Below are positions 40,120 to 47,551 of a stretch of 47,551 bases of DNA, piece by piece. This DNA comes from Bacteroidales bacterium (GTDB taxonomy: Bacteria > Bacteroidota > Bacteroidia > Bacteroidales > Bacteroidaceae). The position numbers were made by a program, and so were the translations under genes. Location of the stretch: the NCBI GenBank assembly GCA_004556745.1, contig SFFY01000017.1, forward strand, positions 1-47,551, written 5' to 3'. Numbering within the stretch: position 1 is the stretch's first letter; each line of letters begins with the position of its first letter. Below the pieces are notes generated by a model. The model saw nothing but the letters and a program-made list of their open reading frames with translations. It was not told where the DNA came from and searched no databases.

Positions 40120-41561
40120 TGCTGATGCCTCCCACTTCCTACAAACATATTCTCAAATACACGGGGCTGTTTGGCAGCGTGCAGGTTGCCACCCTGCTCA
40201 TTTCCGTGGTGCGCAACAAGTTCGCCGCGCTGCTCATCGGCACGGCAGGCGTAGGGCTTGCCGACCTCTTTTCGCGCACCGCCGAAATGCTTAGCACGGC
40301 CACGGGCTGCGGACTTTCGCTCTCGGCGGTGCGCCGCCTCTCGGAACTGCACGAGGCAGGCGACAGCAAGCGCGTGGCGCGGCAGGTGCGACTTATACGC
40401 TCGTGGCTCGCAATAACGGCGCTTTTGGGCATCATTGCCGGCATAGCGGCCGCTCCGCTGCTGAGCCGCTTAGTGATGCACGATGCCGCTTACACCGTCC
40501 ACTTCATGCTGCTCTCCCTACTCGCGGCATCCACTACGCTGACGGGCGGCGAGATGGCCATACTGAAAGCCCTGAGGCAAATGCGGCTTTTGGCACGCAT
40601 CACGACCACCGGCGCACTCAGCACGCTGTGCATCTGCGTGACTTGCTACTGGCTTTGGGGACTGGACGGCGTGCTGCCGTCGCTTGTGCTTTCGGGCGCG
40701 GCGCTTTACCTGCTTTTCCTCGCCGCCACCGTGCGGCTCGTGCCGTGGGCAGTGACGCTCCGCAGCGTGCGCTACCTTAAATGCGGGCTGCCGCTGCTCA
40801 AACTCGGCATCGGTTTCGTAGCTGCCGGCGTGCTTACGGCTTTGGCAGAACTGATTGTCAGAACTTATATCTCTTCCTCCTCTTCTATTGCCGAATTGGG
40901 CCTGTTTGCCGCCGGCTGCACGCTGACGGTAAGCTACGCGCGGCTGGTGTTCTTGGCATTCGATGCCGACTACTACCCGCGCCTCTCGGCGGCACACCAT
41001 GACGCGGCGGCGTGCAACCTGGCTATCAACCGGCAAATCAACATCTGCCTGCTGCTGATGACGCCGCTGCTGCTCCTGATGATGCCGCTCCTGCCGCTGC
41101 TCATTAGGCTGCTTTATTCCGAAAATTTCCTGCCCGTTGCGCCGATGGTGTTGCTGGCACTGCCCTCTATGTATTTTAAGGCGATTTACACGCCTATTGC
41201 CTACCTTACCTTGGCAAAGGGGCACTCGGCTGTTTATTTCTTTATGGAGACGGCTTATAATGCCTTCTTCGTGCTTGCCGTCGTGGCGGGCTATTATTGG
41301 GGCGGACTTGCCGGCGCGGGTATCGGCCTTACCGTTGCCAATGCCTTGGACCTGCTCAATCTTTCCGTAGTGTACGGACATCGCTATGGCTTCCGTTTCC
41401 AGCAGGGCACGGCCGCGCTTTCGCTTTCTCATTTCCTGCTGCTCTGCCTCGGGCTTTGGGCTGCCTATTGCCTGCCGGGCGTTTATCAATGGCTTGTTCC
41501 CAGCGCAAGCATCCTGCTTTCCCTCTGTTTTTCTTATTTTGTAATTCGTCGCCGATTGTGA
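40119..41561 (+). CDS. O-antigen/polysaccharide flippase, Wzx type
   Basis: A 480-residue membrane protein with about 12 helices and the usual start of the Wzx group, SYKHILKYTGLFGSVQVATL, followed by VRNKFAALLIGTAGVGLADLF. It would move undecaprenyl-linked sugar repeat units across the inner membrane for O-antigen or capsule. It overlaps dgt by one base. No glycosyltransferases lie around it, so it is separate from any polysaccharide cluster in this window. It belongs to a different subgroup from the flippase at 25688. After its stop comes half an octamer-arm repeat and a terminator. Confidence 0.87.
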   Translation: MLMPPTSYKHILKYTGLFGSVQVATLLISVVRNKFAALLIGTAGVGLADLFSRTAEMLSTATGCGLSLSAVRRLSELHEAGDSKRVARQVRLIRSWLAITALLGIIAGIAAAPLLSRLVMHDAAYTVHFMLLSLLAASTTLTGGEMAILKALRQMRLLARITTTGALSTLCICVTCYWLWGLDGVLPSLVLSGAALYLLFLAATVRLVPWAVTLRSVRYLKCGLPLLKLGIGFVAAGVLTALAELIVRTYISSSSSIAELGLFAAGCTLTVSYARLVFLAFDADYYPRLSAAHHDAAACNLAINRQINICLLLMTPLLLLMMPLLPLLIRLLYSENFLPVAPMVLLALPSMYFKAIYTPIAYLTLAKGHSAVYFFMETAYNAFFVLAVVAGYYWGGLAGAGIGLTVANALDLLNLSVVYGHRYGFRFQQGTAALSLSHFLLLCLGLWAAYCLPGVYQWLVPSASILLSLCFSYFVIRRRL

Positions 41562-41568
41562 GTCTTTT

Positions 41569-41606
41569 TAGTAGACGAGTAAACGAGTAGACAAGTAAAC
41601 GAGACA
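41569..41606. repeat. octamer-arm repeat, left half only (copy 5)
   Basis: TAGTAGACGAGTAAAC, GAGTAGAC, AAGTAAAC, GAGACA. This is the left arm of the element, starting 7 bases after the flippase stop. The right arm is missing; in its place is a terminator hairpin. Confidence 0.75.
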
Positions 41607-41608
41607 TA

Positions 41609-41650
41609 AAAAAATCGGGTGCGCCCCTTGTCGGCGCACCCGATTTGCTT
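41609..41650. terminator. terminator between convergent genes
   Basis: AAATCGGGTGCGCC (41612-41625) with GGCGCACCCGATTT (41633-41646), 14 pairs, loop of 7. On the minus strand it is followed by a run of seven T, so it mainly ends the GH85 gene; on the plus strand the T-run is weak. Confidence 0.85.
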
Positions 41651-41668
41651 TGATATAGGGTTAATGTT

Positions 41669-44600
41669 TTACTGCTTGTTCACCTTGAAGGAGCGGACGC
41701 ACTTGCCGTCTTTCAGCACAGTGATTACGTAAGTGCCTTTCGCGCCGTTGAGGGCGATTTCGCTCACTTCGCCTGCGGCAGCCTCAACGTAGGAGTTGCC
41801 TACCTGCTTGCCGCTTGCGTCGAACACCATCATGCGGTAGTTGCCTTCCTGAGCGAAGAGGAGGTTCACCTTATCCTTGAAGGGTTTCGGATAAACCATG
41901 TAGCCGCCTTCGGTCTGCACGTTGTTGATGCCCGTGCTGCTGGTCACTACGATGTAGTCGTTAATGGTCTTCGTGGTGCTGCCCCAAGAGTTGGAAGCTA
42001 CGAGCGTAACGGGGAAAGTACCCTTTTCATGGTAAGTTGCCGTAGCGGCCTCGTCGGCAGAGGTGTCGAGCAATGCGCCGTCGAGCATCCACTTGGAAGA
42101 CTCGTAATTGATGGCCTGATTGCCTTCAATCATGGGTACGCCAAGGGCGGTGGTGAGCTGGTTCTGCTTGTAGTCGGTCGTCACATCGCTTTCAGACTTG
42201 CCGATCGTCATGTAAGCGCCCGGAGCACCTGCTGCGCCCGTACCAAGGTTCGGGAAGTAGATATAGCCTTCGGTGTCGGTGCGGCTTTCCTCGAAAGTGA
42301 AGTAGCCTTTGAGGTTTGCGGGGATATTGCCTGCGCTGTAGCCCTGCATGCTTTGGAGCACTTCGGCATCGGTGAGCGCCTTGTCCCAAATCTGCACTTC
42401 GTCTACCCAGCCGGTAAAGCTGGCAAGGTTCGTCATAGAGCCGCCAACGTAGAACTTGGCGCCTCTCCAGTCCTTAGGACCTGCGCCGCGGCTGGCGCAC
42501 TGCACGATCTTCTTACCGTTGAGGTAGATGCGCACGTCGCTCTTGCCGTTCTTCACAACGCAGACGTGGTACCACGTGCCGGGCTGCAAGGAGTAGCCGT
42601 CGGAAAGGCCGTCCACATCGTTATTGTGCTCGTAGTTGCCCGTACCGGCTTTGGGGCCGTCGAAGCTGACAGAAAGCTCGTTTTCAGCGTTGTTGCGGCC
42701 GATGTTGTTGTTCTTGGCATAGCCGGCGGGACGGATAGCCGTCCACATTTCGCCCCATACGCTTTCAGTCCACGTGCCGCCGTAGTTGCGGTTCACCTTG
42801 GTCATAAGGAGCGTGCCGAGGCTGGCGTGCTCGAACTTCTCTACCTTGAACCAGAGGGCATAAGAGTTGGTGGTGTATTCGCTCATCACACCAGCGTCAA
42901 CCGTGAGCTGATAAGGCTCTTGCATGTAGAGCGACTTGGAAACGGTGCAGGGCTTGCCGTTGTAGGTGTCGCCCTTATTAATAGAAGCGGTGAAGTTCAC
43001 GCTTTCGCCGCCGGCAACGGTCGTCTTGTCGGCCGCAAGGCTGTTGATTTGCGGCAGGCGGCCCGTAGCTTCGGGGGAAACGAGAATGAGCGAGCGGTTC
43101 ATCTTCTTAACGCCGTTGGTCGTAACCTCTACGTCGTAGCTGCCAACCTCGGGCAGAGAGGTTTCCATAGTCAGCACGCCGGTGGCAGTCTTCACCACGG
43201 CACCCGTGCGGGCGTTGTAGATCTTAAAGTCAGAAGCCACGTGGTTGGGATCTTCAAAGCCGATGGTAAAGGTTTCGTTGGGCTTAATCACATCCTTGTC
43301 GATGGTAAGCGTTTCGATGAGCGTAAGCGGTGCTTCGATTTCGTTGGTCCAAGTGATGGGGCTCTTCGTCTTGCCGTCCTTGCCCACGGCACGCACGCCA
43401 ATTTGGAACTTAGGATTGTTCACGTCGAGCGGAGCGTCTACCACGTAAGCCGCCCAAGAAGTAGTGGTGGTAAGGAGGGTTTCCTTTTCGCCCTGCTTGA
43501 CGAATATTTCGTAATACCAGGCACCCACTTCTTCATTGTAGATGGGGCAACCGTCGTATTCAGCCTTGCGCGTGCCGCTGAACGGCATGTCGAAGACAAC
43601 CTTGAAGTCGGCGCGGTTGTACACGCGCTTCATTACTTCGGAGTAGGTGATCTGCGGCGTTACGGGTGTTTCGTTGAAGTTGGAAGGCACGAACGCGAAC
43701 TCGCCGAGGAGGATTTCATAGTTGTCGGGCGTAGCCTGGAACGACAGGCCAGCGCAACCAATCACGTCGCCGCCCTTCAAGCCGAGGGCAGAAGCCTTGA
43801 TGGTAGCGGTGTACCACTCGCCCTGCTTTTCTGCTTCGGGCAGAGCCACAAATGCAAAGTTGTTTTCAGCACCCTGCTTCGACACCATGAGGCGGGCACC
43901 CGTTTCCTTGCCAGAGTTAACCTTGTAAACAAGGCGGAACTCGTCGTTTTCGGAAGCCACATTCCACTTCGTGGCAAAGAGGCGCACATCGGAGCGCATC
44001 GTCTTGCCGTGGAATTTGAGGCAGGAACCGCCGAACCAAGCGTCGTCGTAAGTAAAGTCAGCCTCGATAGATTGTGCGGGCACGGTCTTGCCGTCGCCGT
44101 TGTCAATCCACCAGCGCCACGTGGGCAGCAGGTCCTGCATGCCCCAGTTGTACCACTTGTGGTTCCAGGTCGTCACGCCTTCATTGTTCATGAAGCGGCC
44201 GTTACCGAGGTTGAAGCGCGTCACGAAGGGCACTTCGCTCAGCGTGGAACGCTCGCGCACAGCCTTGGCATAGCCGTGCCAAGAGGCGAGGTCGGAGAAG
44301 GAGGTCGTGGTGTTGCCCGTATTGAGCGCAGGCAGGTTGAGCACATTTCGGTTGGCGCCGGAGAAGAGGAGTTCCTGCTTCTTCTGATACTCGTTTTGCA
44401 CGGCGTAGTCGCTCTGGCCGCCTTCGGTGGAGCCGATGTAGAGCTGGCTGCGGTCGTGTGCGCCCCAAACTACGATGCTGACGGGATAGCGCATCAGCGT
44501 TTCCCAACCTGCGTTGCCGTACTTACCGAAACCGCGTCCCTGCATGTCGAAACCGGCATACACGTCGAACGTGGAGCGTCCGTGGGCTTTGGCCGTGGCC

Positions 44601-45481
44601 ACGCTGGTAGAGAGCGAACTTTCGCCCCAGTTGTAGTTGAGGAAGAACATGTCCGTAACGGGCTGGCCGAGGTCGTCGTTGTGGAACCATTTATCGTTAT
44701 AAGAGCTCAGCGTGCAGCCGTTGTCGGAGAGTGCGCCCGTGTTGCTCACGAAGGCATACCAGTCCACGTGGAACGGCCAGCCCTTCTCCTTGGCGATGCG
44801 GTGGCACTCAGCGAGGAACTTCATGAAGCGCGTGTAAACGGCTGCGCCCCATGTGCCTTCGGGGTTCAGGCAGATGCCGTCAATACCGTAATAGCGGAGG
44901 AAGTTGATGAACTTCTCGGCATAGATGGGATTTTTCTTCGTGTCCTGTGCCGAGAGTTCGTAGAGCGTCTTGCCCGGTTCGTTCGTTTGATTAACAGAAG
45001 CACCCCAGTCGATAAAGTAGGTGCAGCCTGTCTTTACGCCGTTCTTGTGCGCTACGTCGTTGAATGCACCAGGCACGCGCCACCAACCGTTGCTCCAGTT
45101 GGAGTGGATATTGATGTACTGCCAGAGGTTGAAGTTGTCGGCATCGAAATTGTAGCGCGGCATCGGGCCCCATTTCTTGGTCATTTCGCCCGTGGGAGCG
45201 CACCAGCAGAGGTTTTTGTCGGTGGCGTCGGTGATCTGCTGGTTGGCGTAAACGCCGGGCAGGAACCTCTGCTTCATCGGCACGCGCGAGATGAAGAAAT
45301 TCTCGTCCTTGTAATTGGCATCGCCGTTGAACGGCTTGCCGGGTTCCCAGTTTTTGAGTGCATCGACAATGCTGCTGGGCATGCCGTAACTAACGTACGC
45401 CTCATGCGTCGGCACACTCTGTGCCCACGCGCCTGTGGCAACGAGGGCAGTTGAAAGTAAAAAGGCTTTCAGCGTTTTCAT
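41669..45481 (-). CDS. secreted endo-beta-N-acetylglucosaminidase, GH85-like, with LamG, PKD and T9SS tail
   Basis: A 1270-residue protein. Signal peptide 1-21 (MKTLKAFLLSTALVATGAWA). Catalytic part about 25-490 resembles GH85: RFLPGVYANQ, then YYGIDGICLNPEGTWG with the Asn-x-Glu pair N206/E208 that does substrate-assisted cleavage in GH85, and MQDLLPTWRWW near 450. GH85 enzymes cut between the two core GlcNAc residues of N-glycans. Further modules: a jelly-roll-like part about 475-600; Ig-like parts to 830; a LamG-type domain about 840-1055 (WYHVCVVKNGKSDVRIYLNG, FTGWVDEVQIWDKAL); a PKD-like part about 1130-1180; and a T9SS sorting domain about 1195-1270. Likely a surface enzyme releasing host or dietary glycans. 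No other glycan-use genes lie next to it. It has its own promoter and terminator. Confidence 0.87.
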   Translation of the reverse strand: MKTLKAFLLSTALVATGAWAQSVPTHEAYVSYGMPSSIVDALKNWEPGKPFNGDANYKDENFFISRVPMKQRFLPGVYANQQITDATDKNLCWCAPTGEMTKKWGPMPRYNFDADNFNLWQYINIHSNWSNGWWRVPGAFNDVAHKNGVKTGCTYFIDWGASVNQTNEPGKTLYELSAQDTKKNPIYAEKFINFLRYYGIDGICLNPEGTWGAAVYTRFMKFLAECHRIAKEKGWPFHVDWYAFVSNTGALSDNGCTLSSYNDKWFHNDDLGQPVTDMFFLNYNWGESSLSTSVATAKAHGRSTFDVYAGFDMQGRGFGKYGNAGWETLMRYPVSIVVWGAHDRSQLYIGSTEGGQSDYAVQNEYQKKQELLFSGANRNVLNLPALNTGNTTTSFSDLASWHGYAKAVRERSTLSEVPFVTRFNLGNGRFMNNEGVTTWNHKWYNWGMQDLLPTWRWWIDNGDGKTVPAQSIEADFTYDDAWFGGSCLKFHGKTMRSDVRLFATKWNVASENDEFRLVYKVNSGKETGARLMVSKQGAENNFAFVALPEAEKQGEWYTATIKASALGLKGGDVIGCAGLSFQATPDNYEILLGEFAFVPSNFNETPVTPQITYSEVMKRVYNRADFKVVFDMPFSGTRKAEYDGCPIYNEEVGAWYYEIFVKQGEKETLLTTTTSWAAYVVDAPLDVNNPKFQIGVRAVGKDGKTKSPITWTNEIEAPLTLIETLTIDKDVIKPNETFTIGFEDPNHVASDFKIYNARTGAVVKTATGVLTMETSLPEVGSYDVEVTTNGVKKMNRSLILVSPEATGRLPQINSLAADKTTVAGGESVNFTASINKGDTYNGKPCTVSKSLYMQEPYQLTVDAGVMSEYTTNSYALWFKVEKFEHASLGTLLMTKVNRNYGGTWTESVWGEMWTAIRPAGYAKNNNIGRNNAENELSVSFDGPKAGTGNYEHNNDVDGLSDGYSLQPGTWYHVCVVKNGKSDVRIYLNGKKIVQCASRGAGPKDWRGAKFYVGGSMTNLASFTGWVDEVQIWDKALTDAEVLQSMQGYSAGNIPANLKGYFTFEESRTDTEGYIYFPNLGTGAAGAPGAYMTIGKSESDVTTDYKQNQLTTALGVPMIEGNQAINYESSKWMLDGALLDTSADEAATATYHEKGTFPVTLVASNSWGSTTKTINDYIVVTSSTGINNVQTEGGYMVYPKPFKDKVNLLFAQEGNYRMMVFDASGKQVGNSYVEAAAGEVSEIALNGAKGTYVITVLKDGKCVRSFKVNKQ

Positions 45482-45509
45482 TGTGTGTTTTTTGATAGAT
45501 TTAAGTGAT

Positions 45510-45522
45510 GCCCCGAAGGGGC
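45510..45522 (-). other. UUCG-type hairpin in the GH85 leader
   Basis: GCCCC-GAA-GGGGC on the plus strand; in the mRNA it reads GCCCC-UUC-GGGGC and resembles a C(UUCG)G tetraloop hairpin. It lies in the leader, about 28 bases before the start codon. It may stabilise the mRNA or affect translation. There is no T-run right after it, so it is not an obvious attenuator. Confidence 0.55.
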
Positions 45523-45541
45523 TAAAAAAGTTATTACCTTG

Positions 45542-45573
45542 CAAAAATAGCGATTATCTTAGTAGCAAACAAA
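45542..45573 (-). promoter_or_regulatory. complete Bacteroidetes promoter for the GH85 gene
   Basis: On the minus strand: TTTG (45573-45570), 20 bases, TATTTTTG (45549-45542). The start codon is about 61 bases downstream, leaving a leader of about 55 bases. Confidence 0.75.
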
Positions 45574-45674
45574 CAAAAGAGGCTTTTCGTACTTGTTTTG
45601 CCGCAATTACGGGCAATGTTTTTTCCTTTATTACGCATTAGTTGAATGAGGAATTATTATGGTTGTGGTATTAT

Positions 45675-45895
45675 CTGCCTGGAAGGCAGTACGAAGCGAA
45701 GCGACGATAACCGGGCACGAAGTGCTCGGTGAAGGCCATTGCAATGATTCTGCCTGGAAGGCAGTACGCCTGTGGCGATGCGTAAAGTTCCTGTCCTGTG
45801 GCGTAGTGCCTTCCAGGCACATCGTTTTCGTTTCGCCTATCCGAGGACTGCGTCCCCGGTTATCGTCGCTACGCTCCGTAGTGCCTTCCAGGCAC
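45675..45895. repeat. nested TGCCTGGAAGGCA inverted-repeat element
   Basis: Four copies of a 15-base unit: two as CTGCCTGGAAGGCAG (45675, 45750) and two as the related reverse complement GTGCCTTCCAGGCAC (45806, 45881). The outermost copies carry longer matching arms of about 40 bases (45676-45715 and 45855-45894, about 36 identical after reverse complement), including AGCGACGATAACCGGG. So the whole 220 bases is a large nested inverted repeat. No gene is supported inside. Confidence 0.85.
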
Positions 45896-45935
45896 TTGAC
45901 ACAACGATGCAACTAATGCCTCTTTTATATATCTT

Positions 45936-46094
45936 CCTATCCCCTTGAAAGTTTTTACGGCGTGCCTGAAAAATCTGATTTGCTCCGAGATAGTTTTTAT
46001 TCAACACTGTTGAACACATATTCAAAAGTGCTGAACACATATTCAACAGTGCTGAATATGTATTCAAAAGTTTTGAATAAAACTTTTATCCGTC
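45936..46094. repeat. 21-bp-period palindrome array, class A, copy 2 (inverted)
   Basis: Four palindromes at 46000, 46021, 46042 and 46063: TTCAACACTGTTGAA, TTCAAAAGTGCTGAA, TTCAACAGTGCTGAA, TTCAAAAGTTTTGAA, again 21 apart. In reverse complement the element matches the copy at 13408 on both sides of the array (TCAGGCACGCCGTAAAAACT and GGATAAA). Units 2 and 3 have imperfect halves. Confidence 0.9.
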
Positions 46095-46182
46095 AGAATA
46101 ACATTTATAAAGCACCAAGGAAAAATCAAGTCCGAGGAAAAAACATCTTCCTGCGGGGCAAATTACGGGAAACGCGAACACG

Positions 46183-46218
46183 CAAAAGGGCATGCCAAGC
46201 CAAAGCCTGACATGCCCT
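46183..46218 (-). terminator. terminator of tyrS
   Basis: AGGGCATG (46187-46194) with CATGCCCT (46211-46218). On the minus strand the hairpin is followed by TTTTGCG. It lies about 32 bases after the tyrS stop. Confidence 0.7.
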
Positions 46219-46250
46219 AAGACATTTTATATATGCCTGCCCTCGCAGGA

Positions 46251-47546
46251 TTAGTTCACGGTGATGAGGTAATAGTTCTTCTTGCCGCGCTGCACGAGAA
46301 GATATTTGCCGGCGATGAGGTCGGCCTCCTCGATGGGGCGGTCGAACTGGACGAGTTTTTCCTTATTGAGGCTCACGCCGCCGCCCTGCACGAGTTTGCG
46401 CATCTCGCCCTTAGAAGCGAAGCACTGGGTGGTTTCGGCAAAGAGGTCCACGGCCTTTGCGCCAATGGCCTGGTCGCGGCCGACAGTGAAGCGGGGCACA
46501 CCGTCGAAGACGCTCAGGAGGGTGGCCTCGTCGAGGCGTTGCAGGCTTTCCTTGGTGGCCTTGCCGAAGAGAATGTTGGAAGCCTCGACGGCCATCTCGT
46601 AGTCGGCACGGGAGTGCACCATGCAGGTCACTTCTTCGCCCAGACGCTTTTGCAGCACGCGGCGGCCGGGGTCGGCGCGGTGCTCGGCGATGAGACTTTC
46701 GATTTCTTCTTTCGGCAGCGAGGTGAAAATCTTGATGTAGCGCTCAGCCTCATCGTCGCCCACGTTGAGCCAGAACTGATAGAACTTGTAAGGCGTGGTG
46801 CGCTGCGGGTCGAGCCACACGTTGCCCTGCTCCGTTTTGCCGAACTTCTTGCCGTCGGCTTTCGTGATGAGCGGGCAGGTGAGGGCGTAGGCGTCGGCAT
46901 CTGCGCCAAGCTTGCGGCGAATGAGTTCCGTGCCGGTGGTGATGTTGCCCCACTGGTCGGCACCGCCCATTTGCAGGCGGCAACCTTTTTCCTGATAGAG
47001 ATGGAGAAAGTCGTAGCCCTGAAGCAGCTGATAGGTGAACTCTGTGAACGAAAGCCCGTCGCCTGCCTCGCCGTTGATGCGGCGCTTCACGCTTTCCTTG
47101 GCCATCATGTAGTTGACGGTGATGTGCTTTCCGATTTCGCGGGCGAAGTCGAGGAAGGAATAGTTTTTCATCCAGTCGTAATTGTTCACCAACTCGGCGG
47201 CGTTGGGTGCGTCACTGTCGAAGTCGAGGAAGTGGGCGAGCTGCGCCTTGATGCAGGCCACGTTGTGGCGCAGCACGTCCTCGGTGAGCAGGTTGCGCTC
47301 TGCGCTCTTGCCCGAGGGGTCGCCAATCATGCCCGTTGCGCCGCCGACGAGGGCGAGGGGCTTATGGCCGCAGCGCTGGAAGTGGCGGAGCATCATCACG
47401 CCGCAGAGGTGTCCGATGTGCAGAGAGTCGGCCGTGGGGTCGATGCCCACGTAAGCCGTTGCCATGCCTTGGGAAAGCATTTCTTCTGTGCCCGGCATCA
47501 TCTGGTGTATCATGCCGCGCCATTTGAGTTCTTCTACGAAATTCAT
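46251..47546 (-). CDS. tyrS: tyrosyl-tRNA synthetase
   Basis: A 431-residue class I synthetase that charges tRNA-Tyr. HIGH-type motif in PTADSLHIGHLCGVM, the tyrosine-binding stretch GYDFLHLYQEKGCRLQMGGA, KMSKS-type loop KKFGKTEQGNVWL and a C-terminal S4 domain (about 360-431, with SLNKEKLVQFDRPIEE). The last base of the start codon is 5 bases from the window edge, so its promoter is outside. The gene is complete and of normal length. Confidence 0.97.
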   Translation of the reverse strand: MNFVEELKWRGMIHQMMPGTEEMLSQGMATAYVGIDPTADSLHIGHLCGVMMLRHFQRCGHKPLALVGGATGMIGDPSGKSAERNLLTEDVLRHNVACIKAQLAHFLDFDSDAPNAAELVNNYDWMKNYSFLDFAREIGKHITVNYMMAKESVKRRINGEAGDGLSFTEFTYQLLQGYDFLHLYQEKGCRLQMGGADQWGNITTGTELIRRKLGADADAYALTCPLITKADGKKFGKTEQGNVWLDPQRTTPYKFYQFWLNVGDDEAERYIKIFTSLPKEEIESLIAEHRADPGRRVLQKRLGEEVTCMVHSRADYEMAVEASNILFGKATKESLQRLDEATLLSVFDGVPRFTVGRDQAIGAKAVDLFAETTQCFASKGEMRKLVQGGGVSLNKEKLVQFDRPIEEADLIAGKYLLVQRGKKNYYLITVN

Positions 47547-47551
47547 ATTAT

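Noticed and set aside
45659..45916. Open frames in the TGCCTGGAAGGCA region on both strands
   Set aside because: Composed entirely of the nested inverted repeat.
13408..46094. The 21-bp arrays as CRISPR arrays
   Set aside because: Repeats are only 15-17 bases, spacers are 4-6 bases and alike, and no cas gene is present.
1..47551. tRNA genes, rRNA genes, insertion sequences, integrases or prophage genes
   Set aside because: Scanned by eye for T-loop-like motifs and for transposase or integrase signatures; none found.

Overview
The window is a piece of a Bacteroidetes chromosome, most likely order Bacteroidales and Prevotella-like. Evidence: promoters of the Bacteroidetes type (TTTG, about 20 bases, TAnnTTTG), A/T-rich rather than Shine-Dalgarno leaders, Bacteroidales-specific families (DUF5723, DUF3098, DUF4468-like, fused SpmA/SpmB), gene order ftsX-DUF3098-uppP-truB-queA-folK, and two secreted proteins ending in type IX secretion (T9SS)-like tails. 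Most genes are GC-rich. A few stretches are clearly more AT-rich: the left edge, the 13.3-14.8 kb island, the DUF1016 gene at 32.6 kb and the gene-free repeat regions. No tRNA, rRNA, transposase, prophage or CRISPR array was found.

Layout. 0-2.2 kb: end of an unknown gene, a WYL regulator and a HIRAN-domain protein. 2.3-13.3 kb: argS, a viroplasmin-type RNase H, an MsbA-like ABC exporter, a 51-residue membrane protein, an LTA-synthase-like sulfatase-fold enzyme, a short-chain dehydrogenase/epimerase, an AUR1/PAP2-like lipid enzyme, a secreted C1B peptidase and a LOG-family hydrolase. 13.3-14.8 kb: AT-rich island with a DUF4468-like exported protein. 14.8-17.7 kb (minus): a secreted CotH-kinase protein. 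17.8-22.2 kb: sufC-sufD-sufS (no sufB), ybjQ, rnhB. 22.6-24.1 kb (minus): ruvB-ybeY. 24.3-28.6 kb: SpmAB, a flippase, an M16 peptidase. 28.7-34.7 kb: ftsX, DUF3098, uppP, truB, queA, an AT-rich DUF1016 nuclease apparently inserted in the cluster, and a folK fused to a GNAT acetyltransferase. 35.3-41.6 kb: lipoprotein, DUF5723 barrel, dgt, a second flippase. 41.7-45.5 kb (minus): a GH85-like endo-beta-N-acetylglucosaminidase with LamG, PKD and T9SS tail. 46.3-47.5 kb (minus): tyrS.

The genes are mostly housekeeping (tRNA charging and modification, Fe-S assembly, DNA repair, envelope building) plus two large secreted proteins that probably act at or outside the cell surface. ftsX, uppP, two flippases, the MsbA-like exporter and the LtaS/PAP2-like enzymes all serve the envelope.

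The most unusual content lies between genes. Several families of palindromic elements recur: (1) arrays of 15-17 bp palindromes at an exact 21-bp period, in two different sequence versions, at four sites; (2) inverted arms of 8-bp AAGTAAAC-type units that fill the gaps between co-directional genes at five sites; (3) a GTAGGGGCG palindrome, one copy of which lies in frame inside a coding sequence; (4) a nested TGCCTGGAAGGCA element; (5) a multi-hairpin element whose last base is the start codon of the ABC exporter. The 21-bp arrays are the best candidate for an undescribed system. All functional statements are read from sequence and family knowledge; no database search was possible.
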